This document shows, in pieces, positions 1-7,968 of a DNA stretch of 64,000 nucleotides (its first letter is position 1; the number at the start of each line of letters is the position of its first letter). Under the pieces are notes generated by a model. That model searched no databases and had not been told where the DNA came from. It worked only from the letters and a program-made list of their open reading frames with translations. Source of the DNA: an uncultured bacterium (GTDB lineage Bacteria > Bacteroidota > Bacteroidia > Bacteroidales > Bacteroidaceae); the NCBI GenBank assembly GCA_905214795.1, contig CAJMNM010000014.1, positions 1 to 64,000 of the forward strand, written 5' to 3'. The position numbers and the translations under genes are program-made.

Positions 1-1
1 T

Positions 2-88
2 AAGGTGGTTTCTTGGTATGACAACGAAATCGGTTACTCTAACAAAGTATTGGAACTGATTGCTCACATGAAGAAAGTTAACGGTTAA
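2..88 (+). CDS. gap: Glyceraldehyde-3-phosphate dehydrogenase, C-terminal end (partial)
   Basis: Only the last 28 codons are present; the gene begins before the window. The reading frame gives a tail containing SWYDNEIGYSNKVLELIAHM, which is the highly conserved C-terminal helix of phosphorylating class I GAPDH, and ends with a TAA at 86-88. The enzyme oxidises glyceraldehyde 3-phosphate to 1,3-bisphosphoglycerate with NAD in glycolysis. A strong terminator follows at once, so the gene is transcriptionally separate from miaA. Confidence 0.93.
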   Translation, partial: KVVSWYDNEIGYSNKVLELIAHMKKVNG

Positions 89-107
89 TTTTAACTTAAC
101 CTGATTT

Positions 108-143
108 AAGAAGCCACCTCAATAGAGGTGGCTTCTTTTTTTT
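108..143 (+). terminator. Rho-independent terminator of gap
   Basis: A 13-bp perfect stem (108-120 with 125-137), a four-base loop and a following run of T. It lies 20 bases after the gap stop codon. Confidence 0.93.
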
Positions 144-194
144 GTTTATGTGTTTTTCTTGTATTGAATATCGTTATGAACGAGATTTTTTAAT

Positions 195-202
195 TAGTTT
201 TG
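195..202 (+). promoter_or_regulatory. Putative promoter -7 element for miaA
   Basis: TAGTTTTG fits the Bacteroidetes consensus TAnnTTTG and lies 24 bases before the miaA ATG. No clear -33 TTTG is seen. Confidence 0.5.
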
Positions 203-226
203 TAGATAATATAATAACTTCATGGT

Positions 227-1144
227 ATGGCATATGATATCATTACAATTATAGGTCCTACGGCCTCCGGGAAAACGTCATTAGCTGTTGCTTTAGCTAA
301 AGATTTAAATACAGAGATAATCAGTGGTGATAGTAGGCAGGTTTACCGGAGAATGGATTTAGGAACAGGAAAAGATTTAAGCGATTATCGGATTGATGGA
401 ATAAATATTCCATACCATTTAATTGATATTGCAGAGCCGGGAACGAAATATAATTTGTTTCAGTATCAGCAAGATTTTCTTCCCGTTTATGAGCAGATAA
501 GGTTAAAAGGTAAAATTCCAATATTGTGCGGTGGAACGGGTTTATATGTAGAGTCTATTTTACGTGGTTTTAATTTGGTTCCAGTACCAGAGAATGCGGA
601 TTTACGTGTCTCTTTGTCCGGTAAGACTCTTGATGAGTTAACAGAAATTCTAAAAGGTTATAAAACTTTGCATAATACAACTGATGTTGATACGGTTAAC
701 CGTGCGATTCGTGCCATAGAAATAGAAGAATATATGTGTCAGCATCCTGTGGAGAAACGGAGCTTTCCGGCATTAAATGCTTTGATTATAGGTATTGATG
801 TGGATCGTGACGTGCGCCGCCAACGGATAAGTAGAAGATTAAAGCAGCGTTTGGATGAAGGGATGATCGAGGAAGTGCGTGCTTTGCTGAAAGAAGGTGT
901 TTCTGCTGATGATCTTATTTATTATGGTTTGGAATATAAATATCTTACACTTTATGTGCTGGGAAGGCTTTCTTATGATGAGATGTATAGACAATTGGAA
1001 ATTGCAATTCATCAGTTCGCAAAACGCCAGATGACATGGTTTCGTGGGATGGAACGGCGCGGATTGAAAATACATTGGTTGGATGAGGCTTTGTCAGTTC
1101 CGGAAAAGGTAGAACGGATAAAAGTTTTAATGAGTAAAGAATAA
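227..1144 (+). CDS. miaA: tRNA dimethylallyltransferase (MiaA)
   Basis: A 305-residue cytoplasmic enzyme that transfers a dimethylallyl group from DMAPP to N6 of A37 in tRNAs reading UNN codons. Residues 10-17 are the P-loop GPTASGKT. The MiaA signature GDSRQVYRRMDLGTGK follows near residue 34 (DSxQVY motif), then CGGTGLYVESIL near residue 101 and the R-rich segment NRAIRAIE. Length is normal. The ATG at 227 follows a candidate promoter and places the P-loop at the usual N-terminal position. Bacteroidales often carry two miaA paralogues, and this may be either. It is followed after 65 bases by a lipid kinase gene with its own promoter-like element. Confidence 0.95.
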   Translation: MAYDIITIIGPTASGKTSLAVALAKDLNTEIISGDSRQVYRRMDLGTGKDLSDYRIDGINIPYHLIDIAEPGTKYNLFQYQQDFLPVYEQIRLKGKIPILCGGTGLYVESILRGFNLVPVPENADLRVSLSGKTLDELTEILKGYKTLHNTTDVDTVNRAIRAIEIEEYMCQHPVEKRSFPALNALIIGIDVDRDVRRQRISRRLKQRLDEGMIEEVRALLKEGVSADDLIYYGLEYKYLTLYVLGRLSYDEMYRQLEIAIHQFAKRQMTWFRGMERRGLKIHWLDEALSVPEKVERIKVLMSKE

Positions 1145-1182
1145 AAAACAGTTCAAAAATGCACATGTCTTTTAAAATTGTG

Positions 1183-1190
1183 TATTTTTG
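1183..1190 (+). promoter_or_regulatory. Putative promoter -7 element for the lipid kinase
   Basis: TATTTTTG matches TAnnTTTG. It lies downstream of an in-frame ATG at 1159 and 19 bases before the ATG at 1210, which is the main reason for choosing 1210 as the start. Confidence 0.5.
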
Positions 1191-1209
1191 TAACCAAATA
1201 TTTATAATT

Positions 1210-2145
1210 ATGTCTACAGAAACGAAGAGATGGGGGATTATTTATTGCCCGAAAGAAGGAGTACGTCATATTCATAAACAGTGGGAAGAAATTTGTTCTT
1301 ATTTGACAGAGAAGAAGGTGGCGTATGATTTTGTCCAAAGTGAAGATAGTCATTCTGTAGAGCGTTTGGCTGCGATGTTGGCATCAAACGGATATACAAC
1401 AATTATTATTGTAGGTGGTGATGCGGCATTAAACCGTGCGCTCAATGGTATTCTTTCTCAAGGTGAAGATGTTCGTAGACGTGTGTCAATTGGCGTGATT
1501 CCTTATGGTTGGGGAAATGATTTTGCACATTTTTGGGGTATAGAAGATGATGATTATAAGAAGACAGTTGATTGGCTGATAGAGGGAAGGATCAGGAAAG
1601 TTGATGTTGGATATTGTACCTCTAATATTGATGGGGAAGAGCGTACTAGATATTTCCTGAATTGTGTTAATGTAGGCCTTGTTGCAAACATAATGAACAT
1701 TAAACATCGGACAAGACGTTTTTGGGGGGCACTGACATTATCGCATCTTGCATCAATGTTTCTTTTGCTTTTTCAGAGGATGGAATATAGGATGCACTTT
1801 AAGGTTAATCTTGATGAAATCAATCGTAAGATAATGACTGTTTGTATAGGAAGTGCACATGGATATGGACAGACTCCGAGTGGTGTTCCTTATAACGGTT
1901 TATTGGATGTGTCTGTTGTGGAGCATCAGGAAACGCTTCAGCTTGTAGAGGCTTTGTGGATGCTGTTTAACGGACGTTTTTTGAATCATAAGTCGGTAAA
2001 ATCATATCGTACCCGTAGTGTTGATTTTTATGAAGCTGATACAGCGATGATTAGTCTGGATGGGGCTGTGTGGCATGAAGCTACTACTCCCATGCATATT
2101 GGTATACATGCAGAATGGATAAATTTTATAATCCCTTCATTGTAA
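1210..2145 (+). CDS. Diacylglycerol/lipid kinase-family protein (DagK/YegS type)
   Basis: A 311-residue protein with the DAGK catalytic fold: an N-terminal alpha/beta domain with GGDAALNRALNGIL and IPYGWGNDFAHFWGI, then a beta-rich C-terminal domain ending IPSL. Members of this family phosphorylate diacylglycerol, sphingoid bases or related lipids with ATP at the membrane. The usual nucleotide-binding motifs are GGDGT(L)N and P(G/N)GT(G/S)NDFA; here they read GGDAALN and PYGWGNDFA, so two normally conserved glycine or threonine positions are changed. It may have altered substrate use or weak activity. In-frame ATGs at 1159 and 1165 lie upstream of the likely promoter, so the start at 1210 (MSTETKRWG) is preferred. 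It faces a Crp-like gene convergently. Confidence 0.8.
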   Translation: MSTETKRWGIIYCPKEGVRHIHKQWEEICSYLTEKKVAYDFVQSEDSHSVERLAAMLASNGYTTIIIVGGDAALNRALNGILSQGEDVRRRVSIGVIPYGWGNDFAHFWGIEDDDYKKTVDWLIEGRIRKVDVGYCTSNIDGEERTRYFLNCVNVGLVANIMNIKHRTRRFWGALTLSHLASMFLLLFQRMEYRMHFKVNLDEINRKIMTVCIGSAHGYGQTPSGVPYNGLLDVSVVEHQETLQLVEALWMLFNGRFLNHKSVKSYRTRSVDFYEADTAMISLDGAVWHEATTPMHIGIHAEWINFIIPSL

Positions 2146-2247
2146 GGTAAAGACAAAGTGCTTTATACTTGGTGATTCGTTAAGGGTAATATGATTCTTT
2201 TTAAATCTAAGATCATAGATGAAAAAGATGTAAAAAAGTAAATTCGA

Positions 2248-2949
2248 TTAACCTATTTTGGAAATCTTTTTTAATCTTTCTTCGTCTATAATTTTTATTT
2301 TTCGTCCATCAATGGCAATGATTTTTTCGGCGGCAAAGTTTGAGAGTGTGCGTATGGCATTTGAGGTGGTCATATTTGAAAGATTTGCCAAATCTTCACG
2401 AGATAAATAGATACTTAATGTACATTTATCCTCTTCTAATCCATAACTTTCTTTTAAGAACAGAATGGATTCTGCTAAACGACCTCGGATATGTTTCTGT
2501 GTAAGATTGACGGTTCGTTCGTCTGCGATTCCAAGATCAATAGATAATTGACGAATAAAAAACCATGCGAGATCATTGTTCTGACTAATCAGTTCTGTAA
2601 TTGTTGTCATTGGAATCATGCCAATTACAGAGGTTTCAAATGCAGCTGCTGCGGTAACAAAAGCTTGGTTGGCAAAATGTGCCCGATATGCAAAATATTC
2701 AACAGGTTTGATTACTCTAATGATTTGATTGCGATTGCCAACACCGTTCTTGAATATTTTCACCTTTCCGGACAATAAACACATTAATTGAGTAGGATAT
2801 TCGCCTTCACTATAGATTGGTTCGTTTTTCTTGAAGGTTTGGATTGTAAGGTTTTTTGTCAGATGGGCTCGTTGTTCCTCGTTAAGTGGATTCCATAAGT
2901 CTGAAATCTTTGATAAGATTTCTTCTTCGCTCATTTCCTTTTTTACCAT
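2248..2949 (-). CDS. Crp/Fnr-family transcriptional regulator
   Basis: A 233-residue cytoplasmic DNA-binding protein. Residues about 15-130 form a cyclic-nucleotide-binding-like beta roll (EPIYSEGEYPTQLMCLLSGK). A long dimerisation helix follows, then a winged helix-turn-helix near residues 150-225 with SREDLANLSNMTTSNAIRTL as recognition region and a wing IIAIDGRKIKIID. The cysteine set typical of an FNR iron-sulfur cluster is absent and the R(T/S)xxS phosphate-binding cassette of cAMP-binding CRP is not evident, so the effector is unknown. It is transcribed divergently from the glycogen operon across a 222-base spacer, which makes that operon an attractive but unproven target. Confidence 0.9.
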   Translation of the reverse strand: MVKKEMSEEEILSKISDLWNPLNEEQRAHLTKNLTIQTFKKNEPIYSEGEYPTQLMCLLSGKVKIFKNGVGNRNQIIRVIKPVEYFAYRAHFANQAFVTAAAAFETSVIGMIPMTTITELISQNNDLAWFFIRQLSIDLGIADERTVNLTQKHIRGRLAESILFLKESYGLEEDKCTLSIYLSREDLANLSNMTTSNAIRTLSNFAAEKIIAIDGRKIKIIDEERLKKISKIG

Positions 2950-2964
2950 GATTTAAAACTGCTG

Positions 2965-2992
2965 CAAAAATATGTTTTACGACACAAAAGTA
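2965..2992 (-). promoter_or_regulatory. Candidate promoter elements for the Crp-like gene
   Basis: Two matches to TAnnTTTG on the minus strand: TATTTTTG (2965-2972) and TACTTTTG (2985-2992). I cannot tell which is used. The rest of the spacer up to 3171 is AT-rich and holds the opposing glycogen operon promoter. Confidence 0.45.
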
Positions 2993-3107
2993 GTAAAATT
3001 GTATTAACCGTGAAAATATCGAGAAATAAAAATATATTCTTCGGCAGTTTTTTATAAATTAATTAAATTATTTTATGAATTAATTTTCAGATTAGTTGTA
3101 CTTTTAT

Positions 3108-3115
3108 TAATTTTG
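3108..3115 (+). promoter_or_regulatory. Putative promoter -7 element of the glycogen operon
   Basis: TAATTTTG fits TAnnTTTG and is followed by a leader of about 50 bases before the GH133 start. The -33 position carries only a T-rich match. Confidence 0.45.
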
Positions 3116-3171
3116 AGAGGTATTATATGATAACTTAGAACTAATTAAAACCTTAAAATAATTCTAAAACT

Positions 3172-5124
3172 ATGAGTTATATTCGTTTTGACAAGACCCT
3201 GATGACGAATTTGGAAGAATCACTTCCAAAAGAGATACTTCGTTCGAATCGTTCAGGAGCTTATTCTTGTTCTACAATTGTAGATTGTAATACGAGAAAG
3301 TATCATGGTTTGTTAGTTGTTCCTATACCTGAATTAAATGACGAGAATTATGTTTTACTTTCATCTTTGGATGAGACTGTAGAGCAACATGGCGCTGAGT
3401 TTAATTTAGGACTTCATAAATATCAAGGGAATAACTTCAGTCCGCAGGGGCATAAATACATACGAGAGTTTAATTGTGATAAGGTTCCAACTACAATATA
3501 TCGTGTAGGTGGCGTTTTATTGAAAAAAGAGAAGGTCTTTCAGCATTATGAGAATCGTATAATTATACGTTATACTTTGCTGGATGCTCATTCAGAAACT
3601 ACTTTGAAATTACGTCCTTTTTTGGCGTTTCGTTGTGTCCGTGAGTATACACATGAGAATTCAAGGGCAAGTCGTGATTTTCAAACGGTTTCAAATGGTA
3701 TCAAAGTTTGTATGTATGAAGGATATCCCGATCTGTACATGCAGCTGAATAAGAAGAATGAATTCGTATTTCAACCGGATTGGTACAGAGGTGTAGAATA
3801 TCCTAAAGAACTAGAGCGTGGTTATGCTTTTACAGAAGATTTGTATGTGCCAGGCTATTTTGAATTCAAGATAAAGAAAGGTGAGAGTGTTGTCTTTTCT
3901 GCCGGATTGTCTGAGATTAAAACCAGCCAACTGAAGCAGGTCGCTGATTTCGAGGTTAACATACGAACGCCACGTGATAATTTCTATCATTGTTTGGTTA
4001 ATTCTGCTCATCAGTTCTATTATCATATGGATAATGAGAACTATATTTTGGCTGGATACCCATGGTTTAAGTGTCGTGCACGTGATATGTTTATCGCCTT
4101 GCCTGGTTTGACCTTAGCGAATGATGAAGTAGAACATTTTGAACAATGTTTGCAGACAGCAGAGAAGGGTATTCGTGAGTTTATGGAAAATAAGCCATTA
4201 ACCGTAAAGATTCATGAAATAGAGCAACCGGATGTACTTCTGTGGGCTATTTGGTGTATACAACAATACGCAAAGATTGTTTCTATCGACAAATGCGTTG
4301 AGAAATATGGTACTTTGTTGAAAGACATTGTATATTATATTAAAGGCAGTTCTCATCCTAATTTAAAGTTAAAAGAAAATGGCTTGTTACATTCAGAGGG
4401 AAAGACCAAGGCTGTAACATGGATGAACTCTACTGCAAACGGACGTCCTATAGTTCCGCGAAGCGGTTATATAGTAGAGTTTAATGCTTTGTGGTATAAT
4501 GCCTTGAAGTTTAGTGAGGATGTATGTCGTATGATGGGGCGTACAAATGAGGCGGATGAGTTCGCAGCTCAGGCTGAACTAACAGGAAAATCTTTTCATG
4601 ATGTATTCCTCAATCAGTATGGATATCTTTTTGATTATGTTGATGAGACTAACGATGCGCCAGACTGGAGCGTTAGACCAAATATGATTTTTGCAGTCGC
4701 TTTTGATCACTCTCCCTTAAATTTGACAGAGAAAAAGAAAGTATTCGATATCTGTACCAAAGAGCTTCTTACTCCAAAAGGACTTAGATCCTTGAGCCCG
4801 AAGAGTGGAGGTTATAATCCAATGTATGTCGGCCCGCAGATACAGCGCGATTATGCTTATCATCAGGGTACTGCGTGGCCATGGTTGGGTGGATTCTATA
4901 TGGAAGCCTGCCTGCGTATGTACAAATATAGTCGTATAAGTTTTATAGACCGTTTGTTGGTTGGTTTTGAAGAGGAAATGTTCTCACATTGTGTGGGTAC
5001 GATACCGGAACTTTTCGACGGAAATCCTCCATTTAATGCACGTGGTGCAATATCATTTGCGATGAATGTCGGTGAGATCCTGCGTGTTGTGAAACTATTG
5101 GAGAAATATAACATAGAAAAGTAG
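3172..5124 (+). CDS. Glycogen debranching enzyme-like protein (GH133 type, GDE N and C domains)
   Basis: A 650-residue protein without signal peptide, so probably cytoplasmic. Residues 1-250 form the beta-rich GDE N-terminal domain (SNRSGAYSCSTIVDCNTRKY, KYHGLLVVPIP). Residues about 280-645 are the alpha/alpha-barrel amylo-1,6-glucosidase domain (WFKCRARDMFIALPGLTLAN; FNALWYNALKFS; HQGTAWPWLGGFYMEA). Its role is removal of alpha-1,6 branches from glycogen. In many bacterial homologues a WMDA motif supplies a catalytic aspartate; here the corresponding stretch is WMNS with Asn419, which needs checking against characterised members. It is the first gene of a three-gene operon, 12 bases before a GT4 gene. 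Confidence 0.88.
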   Translation: MSYIRFDKTLMTNLEESLPKEILRSNRSGAYSCSTIVDCNTRKYHGLLVVPIPELNDENYVLLSSLDETVEQHGAEFNLGLHKYQGNNFSPQGHKYIREFNCDKVPTTIYRVGGVLLKKEKVFQHYENRIIIRYTLLDAHSETTLKLRPFLAFRCVREYTHENSRASRDFQTVSNGIKVCMYEGYPDLYMQLNKKNEFVFQPDWYRGVEYPKELERGYAFTEDLYVPGYFEFKIKKGESVVFSAGLSEIKTSQLKQVADFEVNIRTPRDNFYHCLVNSAHQFYYHMDNENYILAGYPWFKCRARDMFIALPGLTLANDEVEHFEQCLQTAEKGIREFMENKPLTVKIHEIEQPDVLLWAIWCIQQYAKIVSIDKCVEKYGTLLKDIVYYIKGSSHPNLKLKENGLLHSEGKTKAVTWMNSTANGRPIVPRSGYIVEFNALWYNALKFSEDVCRMMGRTNEADEFAAQAELTGKSFHDVFLNQYGYLFDYVDETNDAPDWSVRPNMIFAVAFDHSPLNLTEKKKVFDICTKELLTPKGLRSLSPKSGGYNPMYVGPQIQRDYAYHQGTAWPWLGGFYMEACLRMYKYSRISFIDRLLVGFEEEMFSHCVGTIPELFDGNPPFNARGAISFAMNVGEILRVVKLLEKYNIEK

Positions 5125-5136
5125 GAGGAACAATAT

Positions 5137-6420
5137 ATGAAAGTATTAATGTTTGGATGGGAATTTCCTCCTCATATTTTAGGAGGACTTGGTACTGCAA
5201 GCTACGGACTGACTAAAGGGTTGTCGCTGCAGCCTGATATGGACATTACATTCTGCATCCCGAAACCGTGGGGCGATGAGGATCAAAGTTTTATGAAGAT
5301 CATTGGTATGAACAGTGTACCGATTGTTTGGCGTGATGTAGATTGGAATTATGTGAATAGCAGGGTCGGTAGCTATATGGATCCACAATTGTATTATGAT
5401 TTGCGTGATCATATTTATGCCGACTTTTCATATATGTATGTCAACGATTTGGGCTGTATTGAGTTCTCAGGACGTTATCCTGATAATTTGCATGAGGAAA
5501 TTAATAATTATTCTATTGTTGCAGGAGTCGTTGCCCGTCAACAGCAATTTGATATAATTCATGCGCACGATTGGTTGACTTATCCGGCTGGTATACATGC
5601 AAAACAGGTCAGTGGTAAACCTTTGGTCATTCATGTACATGCAACAGACTTTGATCGTAGTCGTGGAAATGTTAATCCGACGGTCTATGGTATTGAGAAA
5701 AATGGTATGGATCATGCGGATTGCATTATGTGCGTGAGTGAATTGACTCGTCAGACAGTTATTAATCACTATCATCAGGATCCGGCTAAATGTTTTGCAA
5801 TGCATAATGCAGTTTATCCTTTGGCGCCAGACTTGCAGGCTATAGTTGATCAACGTAAGCCAAGTAGTGAGCGAAAGGAAAAGGTTGTAACTTTCTTAGG
5901 ACGTATTACGATGCAAAAAGGGCCTGAATATTTTATTGAGGCTGCGAAACGTGTGTTAGATCGTACACGGAACATACGTTTCTGTTTTGCCGGAAGTGGT
6001 GATATGATGAATTCAATGATAGAGATGGCTGCGGCTTATGGTATTGCTGATCGTTGTCATTTTCCTGGATTTATGAAAGGAAAACAAGTCTTCGAATGCT
6101 TCAGGGACAGTGATGTATATGTGATGCCTTCTGTGTCAGAACCGTTTGGTATTTCTCCATTGGAAGCTATGCAGAGTGGAGTACCTTCTATTATTAGTAA
6201 ACAGTCTGGTTGTGCAGAGATTTTAAATAAATGTATTAAGGTTGATTATTGGGATGTTGATGCAATGGCTGATGCCATGTATGCATTGTGTACCTATCCT
6301 TCTTTGCATAGCTATCTTCAGACAGAGGGAAAGAAAGAAGTTGACGGAATCACCTGGGAAAAGGTAGGAGTCCGTATTCGTAAACTATACGATGAGACTA
6401 TTCAAAAGTGTAAATATTAA
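5137..6420 (+). CDS. Glycosyltransferase family 4 protein, glycogen synthase-like
   Basis: A 427-residue GT-B glycosyltransferase. The N-terminal half starts MKVLMFGWEFPPHILGGLGT, where the K/H-x-GG-type acceptor loop is visible, and contains IIHAHDWLTYPAG. The C-terminal half carries FLGRITMQKGPEYFIEAAKR and the nucleotide-sugar signature SEPFGISPLEAMQSGVP (E-x7-E). Given its position between a debranching enzyme and a GH57 enzyme it most likely elongates glycogen from ADP- or UDP-glucose; this three-gene set is typical for Bacteroidales. The start is 12 bases after the GH133 stop, with an AGGAGGA-like purine stretch just upstream. Confidence 0.88.
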   Translation: MKVLMFGWEFPPHILGGLGTASYGLTKGLSLQPDMDITFCIPKPWGDEDQSFMKIIGMNSVPIVWRDVDWNYVNSRVGSYMDPQLYYDLRDHIYADFSYMYVNDLGCIEFSGRYPDNLHEEINNYSIVAGVVARQQQFDIIHAHDWLTYPAGIHAKQVSGKPLVIHVHATDFDRSRGNVNPTVYGIEKNGMDHADCIMCVSELTRQTVINHYHQDPAKCFAMHNAVYPLAPDLQAIVDQRKPSSERKEKVVTFLGRITMQKGPEYFIEAAKRVLDRTRNIRFCFAGSGDMMNSMIEMAAAYGIADRCHFPGFMKGKQVFECFRDSDVYVMPSVSEPFGISPLEAMQSGVPSIISKQSGCAEILNKCIKVDYWDVDAMADAMYALCTYPSLHSYLQTEGKKEVDGITWEKVGVRIRKLYDETIQKCKY

Positions 6421-6434
6421 AAAGTAGAATAAAT

Positions 6435-7796
6435 ATGAAAACGATTTGTCTGTATTTTGAAATTCATCAAAATATTCATCTGAAGCGCTATCGTTTCTTC
6501 GACATTGGTACGGATCATTATTATTACGATGATTACGAAAACGAGCGTAGTATTACAGAAACGGCCGAACATTCATATATTCCTTCATTGCAGGCTCTTA
6601 TTCAGATGGCAAAAGAGAATCCTGGATTTTTCAAGGTTGCTATTTCAATGTCAGGTTGTGCTGTAGAACAATTAGAGAATCATGCGCCAAACGTGATAGA
6701 GCTTTTACAGGAGTTGAATGAGACAGGATGTGTGGAATTTTTGGCTGAACCTTATTCACATGGACTTTCATCTCTTGCCAATGAAGAGTCTTTCAAGGAA
6801 GAGACTATGCGGATGTCACGAAAGATTAAGGAGCTGTTTGGACAAACCCCGAAAGTATTCAGAAATTCATCACTGATTTATTCTGACGATATAGGTGGTG
6901 TTGTGGCTTCAATGGGTTTTAAAGGTATTCTTACAGAAGGTGCAAAGCATATATTAGGTTGGAAGAGTCCGCATTTTGTTTATCATTGTGTTCAGAATCC
7001 TGATTTAAAACTTCTGTTGCGTGATTATAAGTTATCTGATGATATTTCTTTAAGATTCAATAATTCTTCATGGAGTGAGTATCCGTTATTTGCAGATACT
7101 TATATGAATTGGATAGCTTCTATGCCCGAAGAGGAACAGGTTATTAATATCTTTATGGAGTTGTGTGCTTTGGGTATGTTTCAGCCTTTGTCTTCAAATA
7201 TTCTTGAATTCCTGAAGGCGTTGCCGGCATGTGCCCGCGAACGTGGTATTACTTTCTCTACTCCTTCAGAGGTTATCGACAATTATAAATCTGTTGATGC
7301 TCTCGAGGTGCCTTATCCGTTGTCATGGGTTGACGAGGAACGTGATATCAGTTGTTGGTTAGGTAATGGCATGCAGCGTGAAGCCTTTAATAAACTTTAT
7401 AGCGTGGCCGACCGTGTTCGTATTTGTAATGATCGTCGCCTTAAGCAAGATTGGGATTATTTACAGGCTAGCAACAACTTCCGTTTCATGACAACCAAAT
7501 CAAGTAGTTGGAATATGTATCGTGGTATATATGATTCGCCATATGATGCCTTTACCAATTATATGAATATTTTGGGTGATTTTATTAATCGTGTAAACGA
7601 TATGTATCCGAGTGATATTGAAAATGAAGAATTGAATGCTTTGTTGACAACAATCAAGAATCAAGGGGAGGAACTTGAGATTAAGGATAAGGAAATAGAG
7701 CGTTTGAATGCACGTATTAAAAAGTTTGTTGCTGAGAGTGATGAAAAGACACCGGCTAAGAAAACATCAACTCGAAAAACAGCAACAAAGAAATAA
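6435..7796 (+). CDS. GH57 alpha-amylase-family glycoside hydrolase
   Basis: A 453-residue cytoplasmic protein. The N-terminal (beta/alpha)7-barrel of GH57 is recognisable from MKTICLYFEIHQNIHLKRYR, the region FFKVAISMSGCAVEQLE and GCVEFLAEPYSHGLSSL, through FNNSSWSEYPLFADTYMNWI. The last 55 residues form a short coiled-coil (EELEIKDKEIERLNARIKKF) followed by a lysine, alanine and threonine-rich tail (TPAKKTSTRKTATKK) that looks disordered and basic. GH57 members act as amylases, 4-alpha-glucanotransferases or branching enzymes; context suggests glycogen remodelling. Last gene of the glycogen operon, followed by a terminator. Confidence 0.88.
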   Translation: MKTICLYFEIHQNIHLKRYRFFDIGTDHYYYDDYENERSITETAEHSYIPSLQALIQMAKENPGFFKVAISMSGCAVEQLENHAPNVIELLQELNETGCVEFLAEPYSHGLSSLANEESFKEETMRMSRKIKELFGQTPKVFRNSSLIYSDDIGGVVASMGFKGILTEGAKHILGWKSPHFVYHCVQNPDLKLLLRDYKLSDDISLRFNNSSWSEYPLFADTYMNWIASMPEEEQVINIFMELCALGMFQPLSSNILEFLKALPACARERGITFSTPSEVIDNYKSVDALEVPYPLSWVDEERDISCWLGNGMQREAFNKLYSVADRVRICNDRRLKQDWDYLQASNNFRFMTTKSSSWNMYRGIYDSPYDAFTNYMNILGDFINRVNDMYPSDIENEELNALLTTIKNQGEELEIKDKEIERLNARIKKFVAESDEKTPAKKTSTRKTATKK

Positions 7797-7823
7797 GGAT
7801 AAATAATATTGTCAAAAGTAAGA

Positions 7824-7870
7824 AATGGAGGATATGTATGTTTTATGCATATCTTCCATTTGTTTTTATT
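7824..7870 (+). terminator. Terminator of the glycogen operon
   Basis: An imperfect stem of about 14 bp (7824-7838 with 7848-7861) followed by GTTTTTATTT, 27 bases after the GH57 stop. Confidence 0.75.
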
Positions 7871-7902
7871 TCTTGCTCTGATATGGTATAAATGACAATT
7901 AG

Positions 7903-7942
7903 AAAACGCCATTTCCAATATGGATATGGAAATGGCGTTTTT
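7903..7942. terminator. Bidirectional terminator between convergent genes
   Basis: A 15-bp stem (7903-7917 with 7927-7941) flanked by A-run and T-run. It sits 26 bases beyond the stop of the opposing DUF4270 gene and can serve both strands. Confidence 0.85.
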
Positions 7943-7968
7943 GTTTGGCTTGTAATAAAAGAAGCCTG

